In this document: positions 1-10,619 of the stretch, one piece after another
Layout of the letters: every line of letters starts with the position of its first letter
Numbering within the stretch: position 1 is the stretch's first letter
Source of the DNA: Dicyema japonicum
Taxonomy: Eukaryota; Dicyemida; Rhombozoa; Dicyemidae
Reading direction: 5' to 3'
DNA: 64,000 bases
NCBI GenBank assembly: GCA_011109175.1
Contig: RDEW01000058.1
Coordinates: 212,978 to 276,977 of the forward strand
Notes under the pieces: model-generated
What the model saw: the letters and a program-made list of their open reading frames with translations, nothing else
Database searches by the model: none
What the model was told of the DNA's origin: nothing
Made by a program: the position numbers and the translations under genes

Positions 1-590
1 CGTTTCCAATCCAATTAAGTCGTTGTCCACTTCAAACGAGTCACCTTCTCTTTCAATCAAGTCACCTTCAACTTTAAATAATTCATTATTTTTTTTAAAG
101 CAAAATTTACAAAAAATTAAAAACCAAAGTATATGTTTTAAAAGAAAATTGAAAATTTAGACTTAATTTAAAATAATATGCAATCTTCTATACTCTTTAA
201 CTTTTTTTAACATGTGTCTAAAAATTTCAGCACAATCGTCTTCAGTTATCGTCTCGAGACCTTCATTAATCAAATTAGGTTGACCTTAATAATAATTTCA
301 TTTAAGCAAGGTATTTATGTTCAATTTCAGAGAGTTTTCAAAACACCAGGAAATATGACGTCTCTATAGATTATCCGCAAAAGACTGAAATTGTACTCAG
401 TCTCAGCGAGAACCGCGGAAAATATTGACGAATAACTTTATTTAGCAATTCAAAGCATTAAGGAATTATATTTCTCGTCAATTCAAGATTCCCCCAGAAT
501 CACTAAACTGTAGTGTAAATTACAGGATCTATGTTATGAAATATGTTTCAATAACACAAAAATATTTTATAATAAAAATACAAAAATCAA
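1..590. other. AT-rich stretch, no gene seen
   Basis: No open frame with recognisable content, no RNA gene and no clear repeat was found here. Stop codons are dense in all frames. Confidence 0.5.
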
Positions 591-597
591 TCAAAAA

Positions 598-715
598 TGA
601 TCCCCGTTGTGTTTCCTCTCAAGATCAACTGGATAGGGAAACGAGTCTCACGTGTGTCGTAGCTTTTTAGTGTAGCCATGAGTACCGGCTTATTTATATA
701 ACTTTACAGTTGGAT
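598..715 (-). repeat. 3' coding end of a LINE (endonuclease-like tail family)
   Basis: On the minus strand the frame reads MATLKSYDTRETRFPIQLIL before a stop. A second copy of the same segment lies at about 4390-4480 on the minus strand, reading VTLKSHDARETRWLLQLIL. The nucleotide match includes the shared run around the TCACGTG near 650 and 4440. The two are therefore copies of one LINE family's extreme C-terminus. This copy is short and isolated, so it is a 5'-truncated or fragmented insertion with no function expected. Confidence 0.5.
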
Positions 716-719
716 CAGT

Positions 720-1610
720 CACTTGTTCATACCAAGCTAAACATCCTCTTCATATACAATATCAAGCTTATAAGATCATCAATAGAAGTTCAGAACTCAA
801 ATAGAAGTGCAGAACCGGGGCTAAGTGATGAAAAATTCGTTGAAATCGTTTTATAGGCGTCTCATTCTCTGACGTGAATCTCAAAAAAACCACGACAGTG
901 ATCTTTTGTAATTAAGACAACGGCAGAACGCACTTTGTCTATTGTAAAGCATAAAATTACTTTAGTGAGTTCAAGTCGAGGATAAGGTTGTCCACAGTGG
1001 AAATTGATTATCAGCGTATCTTTTGATCGTTTCATGGGCTTCTGGAATTAAATGAGAGAAGTAATCTGCTATTTCACTTTTTCCTCATCACTATGGTCAC
1101 TTTCCTTTATTTGAATTCCTCATAGAAAGATGACATCAATTCATCCATAAAGTTTTTGTCATTGATTTTTACGCCACTACTCAAGACCACAACAGATGAG
1201 GTTGAAGAATTTATAGGAATTTGGGAGTTTATCCCAAAAAAGTGAATCCGATCAAGTTGATTGATGTCCATTATAACAATCGTCGTGAATAATACAGTTT
1301 TTGAGTGTACTAAGGAAGACCTGAATCCAGCTTTCACCCGCACAAAGTCGCAAATAATGAACAATCTTTAAATTTAAAAAAACAATATTTTATACTTTAA
1401 TCAAGTAATCATTCGAAATTTTACGAATAATAATAATAACAGACCACGGTTGCACAAACTAACGAATACAGCAACTTAAGAAAGATTAATTTTTAAATTA
1501 AAAAAATATATAAATAGTTTTTTATAGTAAAAATATCCATCTGATTTGAAAGTGAAAGCAACATAATTTTTTTTACAAATAAATTAATTTATTACTGAAA
1601 AAAGTGAGCA
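720..1610. other. Stretch without a recognisable gene
   Basis: The only longer frame is an 85-codon minus-strand ORF at 1107-1364, which ends in a stop. I do not recognise its product and see no splice structure or neighbour that would support it. The rest is AT-rich with dense stops. Confidence 0.4.
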
Positions 1611-1614
1611 AATG

Positions 1615-1720
1615 GTCATACAGCGGCCGCTTTGACTGCGTGGCTATTCCCTCTCAAGATGGGCGTTGAGCCAGTCAACGCTCTCAGAAGATGCCTTTGT
1701 CACAAATAGGCACTGCGATG
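1615..1720 (+). repeat. Dispersed repeat shared with 47.76 kb
   Basis: The segment containing GACTGCGTGGCTATTCCCTC (from about 1634) recurs nearly unchanged at about 47770-47800. There it follows the 3' end of an endonuclease-tail LINE. It is probably a 3' untranslated part of that element family. About 700 bases after it show no recognisable gene. A short tandem motif (GCTCTCGAAAGCC, repeated about three times) sits near 2437-2478. Confidence 0.5.
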
Positions 1721-2829
1721 TCAGATAGATGATACTAGCAGATCTTCAAAAGAATACCGGCATACAGCATCGTCCAGGCCTCGATGAAAGAACATGGAAG
1801 GTAGGGCAACATAATTAAAATTAATTTTAATCAAAAACGCTTAAGGCCAGGTTATTTCATCTGAAAATAGTTCTTGAGGTACTCTCTAGAAACCATCCAA
1901 TCTCACCTAGATCCTTGGTGATCCTTAGGATCCGACGGACTAGGTCGTCCGTTTGTGCGACATGGATTCCTGCCATCTCAAAAGCAGAAGAGACTAGAAT
2001 ACCTTATTACAAACGATTTGGATGTCCACAACAACTAAACTCAACCAAAAACAATATGGTTTACATAACCAGTTATTCTGAGATCTCCAAATGGCTCAAG
2101 AACCAAAAAAGAGGACTCTGTATCTTCGCATTTGCAACGAATTATCGTATCGATTCTATTAGTCATCAATAGAGCTGTTGAGTTTGTTAAATGATGAGAG
2201 AGGAACAATTTTTTGCATTCTTGTAATAGGTAGACTGCATGAATGCAAGAAAGGGGTTGAAAAGTTAAATGAACACTCAATGTGCCATTGATTGATAAGG
2301 CATATTGGGTCACTAGTATGGGTGACATCTTACTTGTGTTCTAGGGGTTAAATAGGAAATCAGTAACCATTTCCGAAAGTGTGGTCCATAAAGACATTGA
2401 ATACTTGACCATAGACCTCCTGAGATCATTTCTGCTCTCGAAAGCCGCTCTCGAAAGCGCTGCTCTCGAAAGCCGTCAAAGAGACTCCCATGTCTAGTCC
2501 AGCTCTGAATGGAAGATATGTTCGAGATCTCCTTGCTTATCCTAGGCCATCAGGACTATCGTGAAAGTGGATCCAATGACGCCAACAGAGCAAGGAAGAT
2601 GAATTTTCAACCAATTAGCCACACAAGACGAAACGCGGCCCGAAAAATTGAATTAAACAATAAATTTATAAATTTAATAAAACTAAGCAGATTTATTAAA
2701 ATAAATAGATAAAAATAATCAACAAGTTATACGTCTAACTTACTATTTTAATATTAATCAAACAATAAGTATTTATTTTTATTAAATAAATAAAAATAAG
2801 TAAAAGTAATTATTTTATAATACACGTTT

Positions 2830-3105
2830 AACTCAATCTTCTCTTCTTGGGGCTAATCCCTATTGCTTTTATAGGCATGTTACGTCGCTGTATTTCCCAC
2901 ATTCAGAGACTACCCTAGGTTGACATTCCATCAACAGGCATCGGTACTTCATGCCTCCCCTCAGCTTGTATACTCTCCAAAGTCTTCCGTAACACTAACA
3001 TCTGTATGTAAGCTTTGTCCCTTTCCTCACCTTGAAAGCATCCAGGTAGCCTTTGAAGAATCTGGAGACAATTTCATCCCAAGTGATGACCAGAAGGATT
3101 AATTT
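2830..3105 (-). pseudogene. LINE C-terminal endonuclease-like tail fragment
   Basis: The minus strand reads ITWDEIVSRFFKGYLDAFKV followed by a basic, cysteine-containing stretch interrupted by at least one stop. This aligns by eye with the tail at 53.24-53.49 kb (TWEGIATKYQKGYLKQLG). The family resembles the tail domain found after reverse transcriptase in many invertebrate LINE polyproteins, with the pattern N(R/K)PDIV...D...V, then V(I/V)PIV...G....L..LG. The fragment is truncated and inactive. The exact LINE clade is uncertain. Confidence 0.5.
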
Positions 3106-3169
3106 CACCTTTGCGTGAGGATAATCTCAAGTTCGTTAACTTTATGAGCTAATCCTTATTATTATAGGT

Positions 3170-3312
3170 TCTTCCGCGTGGTTAATTGGATGAACGTCTT
3201 ACTTTTTATGCTGATTTCGGATAGACTTTGTTTTTGTGGAAAAGGAAACTGGATACACTTAATCTAGTTTTTTACTTTAACTTTTTTCTCGGTGAACCCG
3301 GGGTTAATAAAT
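3170..3312 (+). repeat. Partial copy of a ~330-bp dispersed 3'-end repeat
   Basis: This matches the second half of the repeat at 54.86-55.18 kb (plus) and 43.44-43.74 kb (minus), including GGAAACTGGATACACTTAAT and the terminal CCGGGGTTAATAAAT. The fuller copy at 55.2 kb ends in a (TAA)n tract, which points to a LINE or SINE 3' end. Confidence 0.6.
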
Positions 3313-3560
3313 TAAAATTAATTTAATTATTATAAGCAACAACATAGAATCATATTTAGTGCCAAACTCCGCCGACTACTATGTCTTCACCGTTCCCTAG
3401 TAATCTGTTTACTGGTCTCAAATCTCCACTAAGGACTTAAGGAAGCGTTATACGTAGACGCCCTATGACTTTTTCCACGTTTCAAAGAATTTGTTTGCTG
3501 GCGTATCTCATTTCATTCTTAGAATTTAACCAAACAGTTTCCACCTCATGATCAGAGTGT

Positions 3561-4040
3561 TCAGGGGTCCAGAGGAGCATCTTTTGTTACACGCATTGGC
3601 CAGTTTAATCCCAAGAGAGATAAAAGTTGCTTCTTATGAAAGGAGTTGAGCCTTTGTCTTTTGGTTTTCGAAATTATCCATGTTCCAGAGTTATACGTAA
3701 GGATCGGTTTCACGAAATCCTCATACAATCTGACTCGGAGTGATGGGCAGACTGGACGCCTTTGGATCCATCCTTTCAAAATGTTCTTACTACAGTTTTC
3801 GGTACTGCGTGGTTCTAATTGAGACCATTTAGCTAGGCGGTCTGCTGCTACCTCCAGGAGATGTCGAAGTGCATCTTTATTACTTGAGACAAAGTCAACA
3901 TCAACGGGGTAAACAATTTCCATAATATTGTCGCTGTAATACTTCCGGAGATCTCGTAGACCATATTCAATGTACGCAGCTAACAATACCAGAAGAGGGA
4001 GTCTCCTAGAGGTGTGCCTGCTGTTGTCACGATTTTCCAA
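3561..4040 (-). pseudogene. RTE-like reverse transcriptase fragment (palm to C-terminal region)
   Basis: The 159-codon open frame covers the catalytic palm and the region after it. IEYGLRDLRKYY matches the LEAALRDFR segment of the element at 28.1 kb. The catalytic YADD box appears as YPVDVDF, so the first catalytic position is degraded. Further on, RVRLYEDFVKPILTYNSGTW matches RVRLYNAFVKPVLMYNAATW at 27.8 kb, a segment typical of RTE/BovB-like LINEs. There is no endonuclease attached and the frame is cut at both ends, so this is a dead fragment. Other LINE clades with similar C-terminal segments cannot be excluded. Confidence 0.75.
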
Positions 4041-4389
4041 TAAGCACTCGCAACACCGTGTTTGATAAGAGTATCCGTATTAAGGTGACCGAGTCCGGAT
4101 CCAGGAAGGTTTCCAGGACTTCAATGAGTTTTCCTCGACGGACAGTGTCCAAAGCTTTGGTGAGATTAATTCCTGCGGGAAGCGGTATGGCTGAGGCAAT
4201 GAATTGGGATTGCAGTTGTCCACGGAAACGCTTACTCCGTAATGTCAGCAGCCGCTCTTCCCCGATATTGTTAATAAATAATATTTTATTGTTAAATAAA
4301 TCAAAATTTATTTAACCAACATAAATTTATTTTTTTATTTAACACTGCCATCCATCCAAAGTGGACCTCGCCGACATTATCGACGTTGG

Positions 4390-4610
4390 ATTGCCTCTCA
4401 CGATTGCAACAAAATCAACTGGAGAAGCCACCGGGTCTCACGTGCGTCGTGGCTTTTTAATGTAACTAGGCGTCCAAATTTCTGTAGGAAGCGAAGCGAT
4501 TTTCCACTTATTCCTCCAGTTGTCTCGACCACAATTGGAAAAACGCGAATCGGTCGCGATGCGTTTATTGTTAAATAAAATGTTAAGCATAAAAAATAAA
4601 AATAAATAAG
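4390..4610 (-). pseudogene. LINE C-terminal endonuclease-like tail fragment
   Basis: The minus strand reads RVFPIVVETTGGISGKSLRF followed by LQKFGRLVTLKSHDARETRW. The VPxVVETxGxxGpxxxxFLxxLG pattern is the last conserved block of a tail domain often found after reverse transcriptase in R2-like and related LINEs. The same block appears at 10.5 kb (QPVVVETSGVFGPKTVSFLR) in a copy that ends in a poly(A) tract. The fragment lacks everything upstream. Confidence 0.55.
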
Positions 4611-4803
4611 AAAAACATCGTTTAAGTTTTATAAAAATCCTTGAAATTCTAAATTCGAGCATTAGGTAACGCGTAGCGCCTGTGACATAATGGAAAAAAC
4701 CACCGGAAACTGACATAAATTGATACTTTTTTCACCTGAAATTCTTGGTCACTTCCTCCAATGGAATTTCAAAGTTTTCATGATTAAGTCCTGCAAATAT
4801 AAT

Positions 4804-4966
4804 AATGGACAATTACTTTAACAATGAGAACAAACCATCGTTTAGAGGAAGACCCAGAGTCATTCTACCCGTGGCTCTGAACAAGGATCTTAATGGAATA
4901 GGAAGAAAACTTAAATCTCCAGAAGTCGAACCGCTCTCCAAATGGACCTGGAATATTCTCTTATAG
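4804..4966 (+). pseudogene. RTE-like LINE C-terminal fragment
   Basis: MDNYFNNENKPSFRGRPRVI then LPVALNKDL aligns with AMEDYFYQEVNTSFRGRPRI at the C-terminus of the 27-29 kb LINE. The (F/R)RGRPR.TLP..L..DL signature is the usual C-terminal landmark of RTE/BovB-type polyproteins. A stop codon ends the frame at 4964. It lies opposite in orientation to the RT fragment at 3.6-4.0 kb, so the two come from different insertions. Confidence 0.65.
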
Positions 4967-5394
4967 TGGATGGTTTTTAAGGTGACGTAAAGGGAGCTCT
5001 TGTTAAGTTGGTTAATTATAGGAGTGACTCCAAGAATCTTTTGTTGAACGACGATAGCCTCCGCGCCATGTTGTTAGCATGATTTTCGGGCTCGATGGAT
5101 GACCCGAAGCGGATTCATCCTTTTAAGGAGAAGAAACGCCGTGAGGTTACTCAGACGTACCGATCCCATCGAAATCAAACGTGGTCTTGAGTCAACTGAG
5201 TACCCGTCTTTGATAGAGCCCTCGTGTTTCACAACTGAGAAAAGATAAGGATGACCTTTACATGTTTTCACAAGTAAGATCTCTTGTTTGGGAAATGTGG
5301 GTGGCTTCATTCACTGATAATCTGACTGCCCAATTGCCTACTCTACCGAAGAGAGGGAACTGAAGACATACTCGGCCCCTGTATCTCCTAAAAG

Positions 5395-5470
5395 TGACTC
5401 TAAAAAGTGGTATTAAGAGCCAGGAGTTAGTTTGGTCACCCTTTGTCTTTGGAATAATTTTTAATTTTTA
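5395..5470 (+). repeat. 3' end of the jockey-like LINE family
   Basis: AGTTAGTTTGGTCACCCTTT then GTCTTTGGAATAATTT is shared with copies ending near 24.36, 25.93, 57.42 and 62.50 kb, in the same position after the last coding sequence. About 5075-5395 upstream has frames on both strands that I could not assign. Confidence 0.55.
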
Positions 5471-5860
5471 GCAGAGTAATTTTGAAAAATTTGATGCGAC
5501 GTTAACCAACTTGATTGAAATGTTGAAGAACAAGTAAATTTGACACATTTAAATCAACGATCAACATTATTAAGGAATGGAAGACATTTCTGGAATTTTC
5601 TTTCGAAATGGAGAAATTGGAATCTGAAGATTGGATTTAATTCAGGTTTGCTTGTAGAATTAAATTGTAAGACAAATACTGGTGATTTTGCCGATCTAAT
5701 AGACTCGTGGAGTAAACGACTAGCTAAAGAAGAGAAGTCGGGAGTAATTATTAAATTAACCAAGGAAATTGACAATTTAAAAGTTTGTAGTAATTTCTAA
5801 GAGCATTCTAATAATCGATTCCATACTTTAAATGGCTTGTTGGAGAAGACCTGGCTTATC
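5470..5860 (+). other. Possible small exons of an unrecognised gene
   Basis: Coiled-coil-like peptide pieces are readable on the plus strand: FEKFDATLTNLIEMLKNK (about 5480-5536), a block around FLEFSFEMEKLE (about 5590-5625), and DLIDSWSKRLAKEEKSG plus LTKEIDNLKV (5690-5790). Possible 20-45 nt introns separate them (GT after AAGAACAA near 5535; AG before ACAAAT near 5670). The pieces are in different frames and I could not settle the splice sites. They could be a host gene with the short introns seen elsewhere or chance coding-like sequence. The product is unknown. Confidence 0.25.
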
Positions 5861-6230
5861 TTTTTTAATTTTTAAACGACTTTAGTTCCTTAAAATGAGT
5901 AGGCTCGGGTGTCTACCCGCACGCATTAAATGGGACGATCCAACAACCTCACTAAATCATTCATCGGTAGTAGCGACGGGTGATGTGACAAAGGGCTGGG
6001 ACTTAATCATTGCAGGTTAATGACTTGCGATTACTAAGAATTCCTTATGCACGAGGAATAATTACAAACCTCGATTCCTGTCACGAAGAAATTTTTGTGT
6101 TGCTGCTTTTTTTGCCAAGCAAGACACCCACTGCTATCTTTGTTGTAGCGCGTATGCAGCCCCAAACGTCTAAAGTCAATGTTACTTCACTATATTCTGG
6201 TTTTTTGGTTTAACTTGGTTCTTAAAAAGT

Positions 6231-7241
6231 ATGTTCAAGTGGTTGAACGAAACGTCTGATGACATCGGATCTGAAGGTCTGGCTGGGATCGAATGGAGTT
6301 TTCAACGAAGGTCAATTCTTTTCAAACAAATCCCACCCATGAGGCGACGAGTCCTTCTGCGCGATACAGTAGTTGAAATGAATCTTTCTACCTTCTACCT
6401 GACCAAATCCTCTGGTGAAGATTACATTATGAAAACTATTCCGCCGAATAATGAAGAGATGTCTGCGACGGTAGGACGTGTGATGAAAATGGAATAGGGT
6501 GGTTCTACTTTTCCATCTCTCTTCTGAAGTGGAAGCATGTAATGTACTATTGGAAGATGTATTTGGTCGACACAAGCAGATGTTCTCATTTTGATAAGAG
6601 AATCCACAGAGTGTTGAGGGTTAATGACCGAATATCCGTATTTCAGATTAAAAGTAGGAGGACAGATAATTCCTTTATATCCTCAATGGCTGGTTTGTCT
6701 ATAAACCCTGATGAACTCGATTTGTTTTACATGTAACTAACGGATACCGTCTCTGATTTTAAAGCCTCGTTATGACCTTTTTAGTGGAGAATGGAATGCA
6801 AAAGTGGTCATTGATTTGGAAAGAACCCTTTATGGGCGGGCATTCTAGCGGGGGAAAAATATGTCAGGATTGCTTTTTGTACAGTCATGTAACGTGGTTG
6901 ATCACTTTATTTAAAATCGGTATTCTATCATAATAGGGGACATAAGATTACATGGACTGGACTCTGAAAAGATAGGATGGAGATTACATTCACAGTCAGA
7001 AAGACTATGTACAATGAAAAGGATCTCTTCGTGCGTTAATAACAGCTTTCCTCAGCTATGTTGTAAAATGCTAAAGACCCCCACATCTGTGAAAAAGTAT
7101 TTCAGAATAGATGGAGATAGAAGGAGAGATTTGATCTTTTACAGTGGAAGCTTATGCTTATGGGAGAAGACGTGTGGAAATCACTGTATGGCGATTAAGA
7201 AGGAGATTGCGGACATAAATATGGAACTCCTCAAGCGATGA
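6231..7241 (+). pseudogene. Decayed RTE-like endonuclease region
   Basis: The segment carries several frames that together resemble an APE-type endonuclease. VNDRISVFQIKS (about 6625) matches VNDRISV at 49.77 kb, NPDELDLFY (about 6700) matches MEELDLFYDE at 49.88 kb, and a WNAK block with LERTLYG (about 6795-6830) is the GDWNAK motif. GHKITWTG-like sequence follows near 6945. Frame changes are frequent. The first part (6360-6560) is repeated at 7855-8004. This is an old LINE copy, not a functional gene. Confidence 0.5.
6420..6575 (+). repeat. Direct repeat unit 1 (pair with 7855-8004)
   Basis: Both units encode KTIP.N.......ATVGRV.KM followed by EACNVLLED.FGR, with about 85 percent identity by eye. 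They lie 1.43 kb apart in the same orientation. They are either two LINE copies or one duplicated insertion. Confidence 0.55.
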
Positions 7242-7439
7242 CTTGGAATCTACTGTTGAAGGAATAAAGAAAGCAAGTTTCGATTTGCTTGGGAAAAAGG
7301 GCTGCAGGATTTAAAGGAGTCTTTGATCTCAAAATTTAACCATTATCTTACGAAGAGAAAGAAATCGTATGTCAAGGAGATTAGAAGGGTGAAAAAAAGA
7401 ATTTATGTCAAAAACTGACGAATGTGTCTGTGGAATTGC

Positions 7440-7620
7440 TACAACTAATCCAAAAAGTAATACAAATATTACAAAAACTACTACATCCCATGATACTATA
7501 ACTATTCACAACTATTACATCTCAGACTACAACTACTCCAAAACATGACATCTATGACTACAAATACTCCAATAACTACAACATCCCCTGATACTATAAC
7601 TACTCCAACAACTCTGGACA
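7440..7620 (+). repeat. Degenerate Thr/Pro-rich (ACAACTACTCC)n repeat
   Basis: The strand is built from imperfect repeats of ACTAC/ACAACTACTCCAA and encodes TTTSHDT, then TTNTPITTTSPDTITTPTT. A mucin-like linker is possible, but no signal peptide or flanking domain supports a gene. It is low-complexity sequence between two LINE-derived segments. Confidence 0.4.
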
Positions 7621-7854
7621 TTCTTTGCTTCTGTAACGTAGTTTATAATAATAATTTTGGCAATGTCGTTTTTGGTAACGCAGTGAAAATCGTCAATAGT
7701 GTATATTTATTTTTATTTATTAAAATAAAATTATTTCGTATTTTAAAATCGTTAAAATTGATCAATGCACATAAATGGCATAGTCATACTATTTGACCTT
7801 GATGTCATATATTGAACTGCGTACTTTCCCTGAACAAATTTTCTAGTACAGAAA

Positions 7855-8004
7855 ATAATATGAAAACTATTCCGAAGAATGAAATTATGTTCGCGACGGT
7901 AGGACGTGTGATAAAAATGAACGAGGACGGACTTACCTATCCACCCCTTTCTGAAGCGGAAGCCTGTAATGTGCTATTGGAAGATGGATTTGGTCGACCG
8001 CACT
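7855..8004 (+). repeat. Direct repeat unit 2 (pair with 6420-6575)
   Basis: This is the second copy of the segment described at 6420. It reads KTIPKNEIMFATVGRVIKMN and EACNVLLEDGFGRPH, then stops. Confidence 0.55.
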
Positions 8005-8376
8005 GAATACTAAGAAGGCCTACTATCTACAAGTTATTTTACTGTTTTCATCCAAGTAGACATTAATTAGAGGTACATCACTTAAATTTATTAAAAATAT
8101 CTTTTAACAATCATTGATTTATTAAAATAAACACGTGTGTAATTTAAAATATGTGAACCCTCTACTAAAAGAAGGTACATATAAGTAGTCAACATCTTCC
8201 ATGTCCTCTACTTTGAATATTCTTGCTCTCTTAAGTCTACTCCATCCGTTTCCTCTCAGTCCACATCTTAGAAGACTTTGGTCCTCGTTTTGCTTAATCT
8301 TCAGTTTCTTCTTCAACAAATCCACACTCGGCATTGGTTTCTCTCCTGAAGCCATCAATATTGAGTCCCTACATAT

Positions 8377-8384
8377 GTCATTAT
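8377..8384 (+). repeat. hAT target-site duplication, left copy
   Basis: GTCATTAT directly precedes the transposon end and is repeated perfectly at 9649-9656. Confidence 0.85.
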
Positions 8385-9648
8385 TAGGGCAAGTTGTTTC
8401 TAGCAGTTAAAAAATATTTTTTTAGCGCTAAAAAATCACAAAATCTAGCAATTATAATTATAAAAATTAGCACTTAAAATGATAAAATCTAGCATTTAAA
8501 ATTGTAAAATCTATAACTTAAAAAATAAAATATAACATTTAAATTTTATTTATTGTAATATAATTTCGGATATGCACACTTTATACGTAAAATCGTATTG
8601 TGTAACAGATTAGAAACATGTTGTTGTACATGACCATTAATGTTTTACCACCTATTTATTTAAATAAATTTATATCACCAGAAATCATATACGGAGTGGC
8701 ATCTGAAATTAGTAGATAAAAATTGTCACGAATAATCTTCATTTCTCTAATGACGTCATCTATTAATTGGCAGATGATAGCAGCAGTGGCATGATTTTCC
8801 AGTGTATTGCATTCAACCAAATAGGATTTTGTTGGAAAGCGAATGCTCCCAATTAGAATCACTACAAAACTTTTCCTTCGGATATCTGTTTCATCAATTA
8901 TTATAAAAATCTTTTCTTTTTTTAAGTTGAAAATAAATTTTAATACGTTAATAATTTTGTTAACTCATTTATCTTTTTTCTGCAAAAATTGACCGTAGTT
9001 CTGCATGAAAATTCGAAGGAATGTTAATTTTAAATGTTTTAAACACTTTTTTGATCGAATCGTTATTTAATTTGTACAGCGGGATGTTTGCTTGTACAAA
9101 AGCTTCCGTGATCGTTTCATTAGCCGAATCTACTTGGATTGATTCAGTTAATTTTGTTTGAACTGAATTACATGAATGACCTACAATTGTATTAACAATT
9201 TATACGCATATTGTTCTGATGTTTTAAACAAGAACGATGAGAATCAACTGAAAATTTTTTTGAACAGTTGACTTTGGATTAACGAAGAGAACAAATTAGA
9301 AGGCCATCGTCAGCAATACAGAACTCATCTTGAATTCCGAGACTATACGATTAGCTTTCTTAAGCAACGAACACTTGGGTTTTGGCATCACTAAAATACT
9401 ATATAGCGTGCTAAATTATTTTATTTAAATTATTTTATTATCATTTTATGGGTGATATAAAAATGATTTTTTAATGCAATTTAAATTAGCATTTAAAAAA
9501 AAACTTAGCATTTAAATTAAAAAAAGCACTTATAGCATTATAATGTATGTTCTTTTTAACAAAATTAAAAAATAATAATTCCAAATTCTATTTTATATTA
9601 AAATAAGTATAAAAAATAAAAATAGCATTTAGCACTTAAATTGCCCTA
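8385..9648 (-). mobile_element. hAT-family transposon with intact ends
   Basis: The 1264-bp element begins TAGGGCAA and ends TTGCCCTA, with further AT-rich similarity inward, and is flanked by a perfect 8-bp duplication (GTCATTAT). Both features are standard for hAT elements. A minus-strand frame at 8656-8862 extends upstream to about 8920 through frame noise. It reads IDETDIRRKSF, then GSIRFPTKSYLVECNTL, then LLISDATPYMIS. This fits the hAT transposase core, where a DE(T/S) block is followed by SDAAPYM. The remaining transposase is missing or decayed, so it is a shortened copy. Perfect target duplications suggest a fairly young insertion. Confidence 0.8.
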
Positions 9649-9656
9649 GTCATTAT
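9649..9656 (+). repeat. hAT target-site duplication, right copy
   Basis: GTCATTAT, identical to 8377-8384. Confidence 0.85.
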
Positions 9657-9989
9657 CTTCCATTTTGTTAGCAGTCTCTTCATCACTCTTTTCCCTAGTT
9701 CTTTTGACTTTATACGTCGAGATACCCCCCTTATATAATTCATCCAAAAACATTCCTCCTCCTCACTTTTATCAATATTTTATGTTTTCTTTTCGAATAA
9801 TTTACGACCTTTGGCATCACCTCCTTTTCCGCATCCTCACTATGTATTGGTTCCTCATATCTTTTATTTGTTCTCTCTTCTTCGCAATCCTCGTCTTACC
9901 TAACTCTAAAAATAAGCCAAGGGTCATTTTTATAATTAGAAACTGTCCTTCAGTTTATCGACAAAGTTGTGGTTTATTATTGTAGGTTT

Positions 9990-10276
9990 GGTCACCGGTA
10001 TAAAACTGAAAATATTTGTTTGTTGATTTGTTGTTATTTAAGTCATATTTACATATTCTATCAGAATTATGCATAAATTTATGTTTGTATTTCTCTAAAA
10101 ATGAAAATTGCTGATAACCGATAACCAGTTTATCAATTTCAATTGAAAATAATGCCTCTGGATAATTTTTTGTAATCTTGGAGATTGAGGTAGTTTGTTG
10201 TTAAAATAGTGTCAATTAAATGATTAACCTCGTACAGATCTCGTTGAATATATAAGCATTGATGACATTCTTAAAG
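9990..10276. other. No gene seen
   Basis: AT-rich intergenic sequence between the broken host gene and the LINE insertion. Confidence 0.4.
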
Positions 10277-10290
10277 TCATTAACTAAATT

Positions 10291-10605
10291 TTTTTTTTTT
10301 TTTTTTTTTTTTAAATCAAGAATTTATTTATAACAAAAAAATCGTTCTAAAGTCCAGCGGATATGATCGAGTGGCTGTTACCTCTGACTACTGCCAGGGA
10401 ATATCTTTGGAAAAAGCCACTCGGTTTCCCGACGCTCCTCGAGGCTTTGGTCAATAGACACCAAGTGCTCTAAGGAAAGAGACCGTCTTGGGGCCAAAGA
10501 CTCCGCTCGTCTCGACGACCACTGGCTGTATATGAAACGGTTTATGAGGCTGCTGTATTTCTTTTTTTTTTTTTGAAAACTCGAAGATAAAGAAATACAG
10601 CAGCC
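10291..10605 (-). mobile_element. 5'-truncated, poly(A)-tailed LINE insertion
   Basis: The insertion is bracketed by a perfect 14-bp direct repeat, TCATTAACTAAATT, at 10277-10290 and 10606-10619. Read on the minus strand it ends in about 22 A residues (the poly-T at 10291-10312), as expected for target-primed reverse transcription. The body encodes HIQPVVVETSGVFGPKTVSF and LRALGV before stops, the tail block also seen at 4.5 kb. Its 5' end carries a 21-bp perfect inverted repeat (10544-10564 and 10589-10609), probably a terminal rearrangement such as twin priming. Confidence 0.8.
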
Positions 10606-10609
10606 TCAT
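10544..10609. repeat. 21-bp perfect inverted repeat (hairpin) at the LINE 5' junction
   Basis: ATGAGGCTGCTGTATTTCTT at 10544 pairs with its complement ending at 10609, with a T-rich 24-nt loop. The right arm runs into the target duplication, so it marks the junction. Confidence 0.8.
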
Positions 10610-10619
10610 TAACTAAATT

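Larger units (their letters stand above)
8113..9985 (-). pseudogene. Unrecognised Lys/Glu-rich gene interrupted by a hAT transposon
   Basis: On the minus strand a coding frame runs from about 9740 to the hAT end at 9649 (KVKRTREKSDEETANKMEDN). It resumes at 8376 with DSILMASGEKPMPSVDLLKK and continues to a stop at 8122. An AATAAA signal lies just beyond, near 8110. With the transposon and one 8-bp target duplication left out, the reading frame stays open across the junction, so the insertion hit a coding exon. Upstream pieces near 9780-9940 are acidic or basic and in other frames, perhaps split by short introns. I do not recognise the protein. It looks like a charged nuclear-type protein, but that is only composition. 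The allele shown is probably disrupted. Confidence 0.45.
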
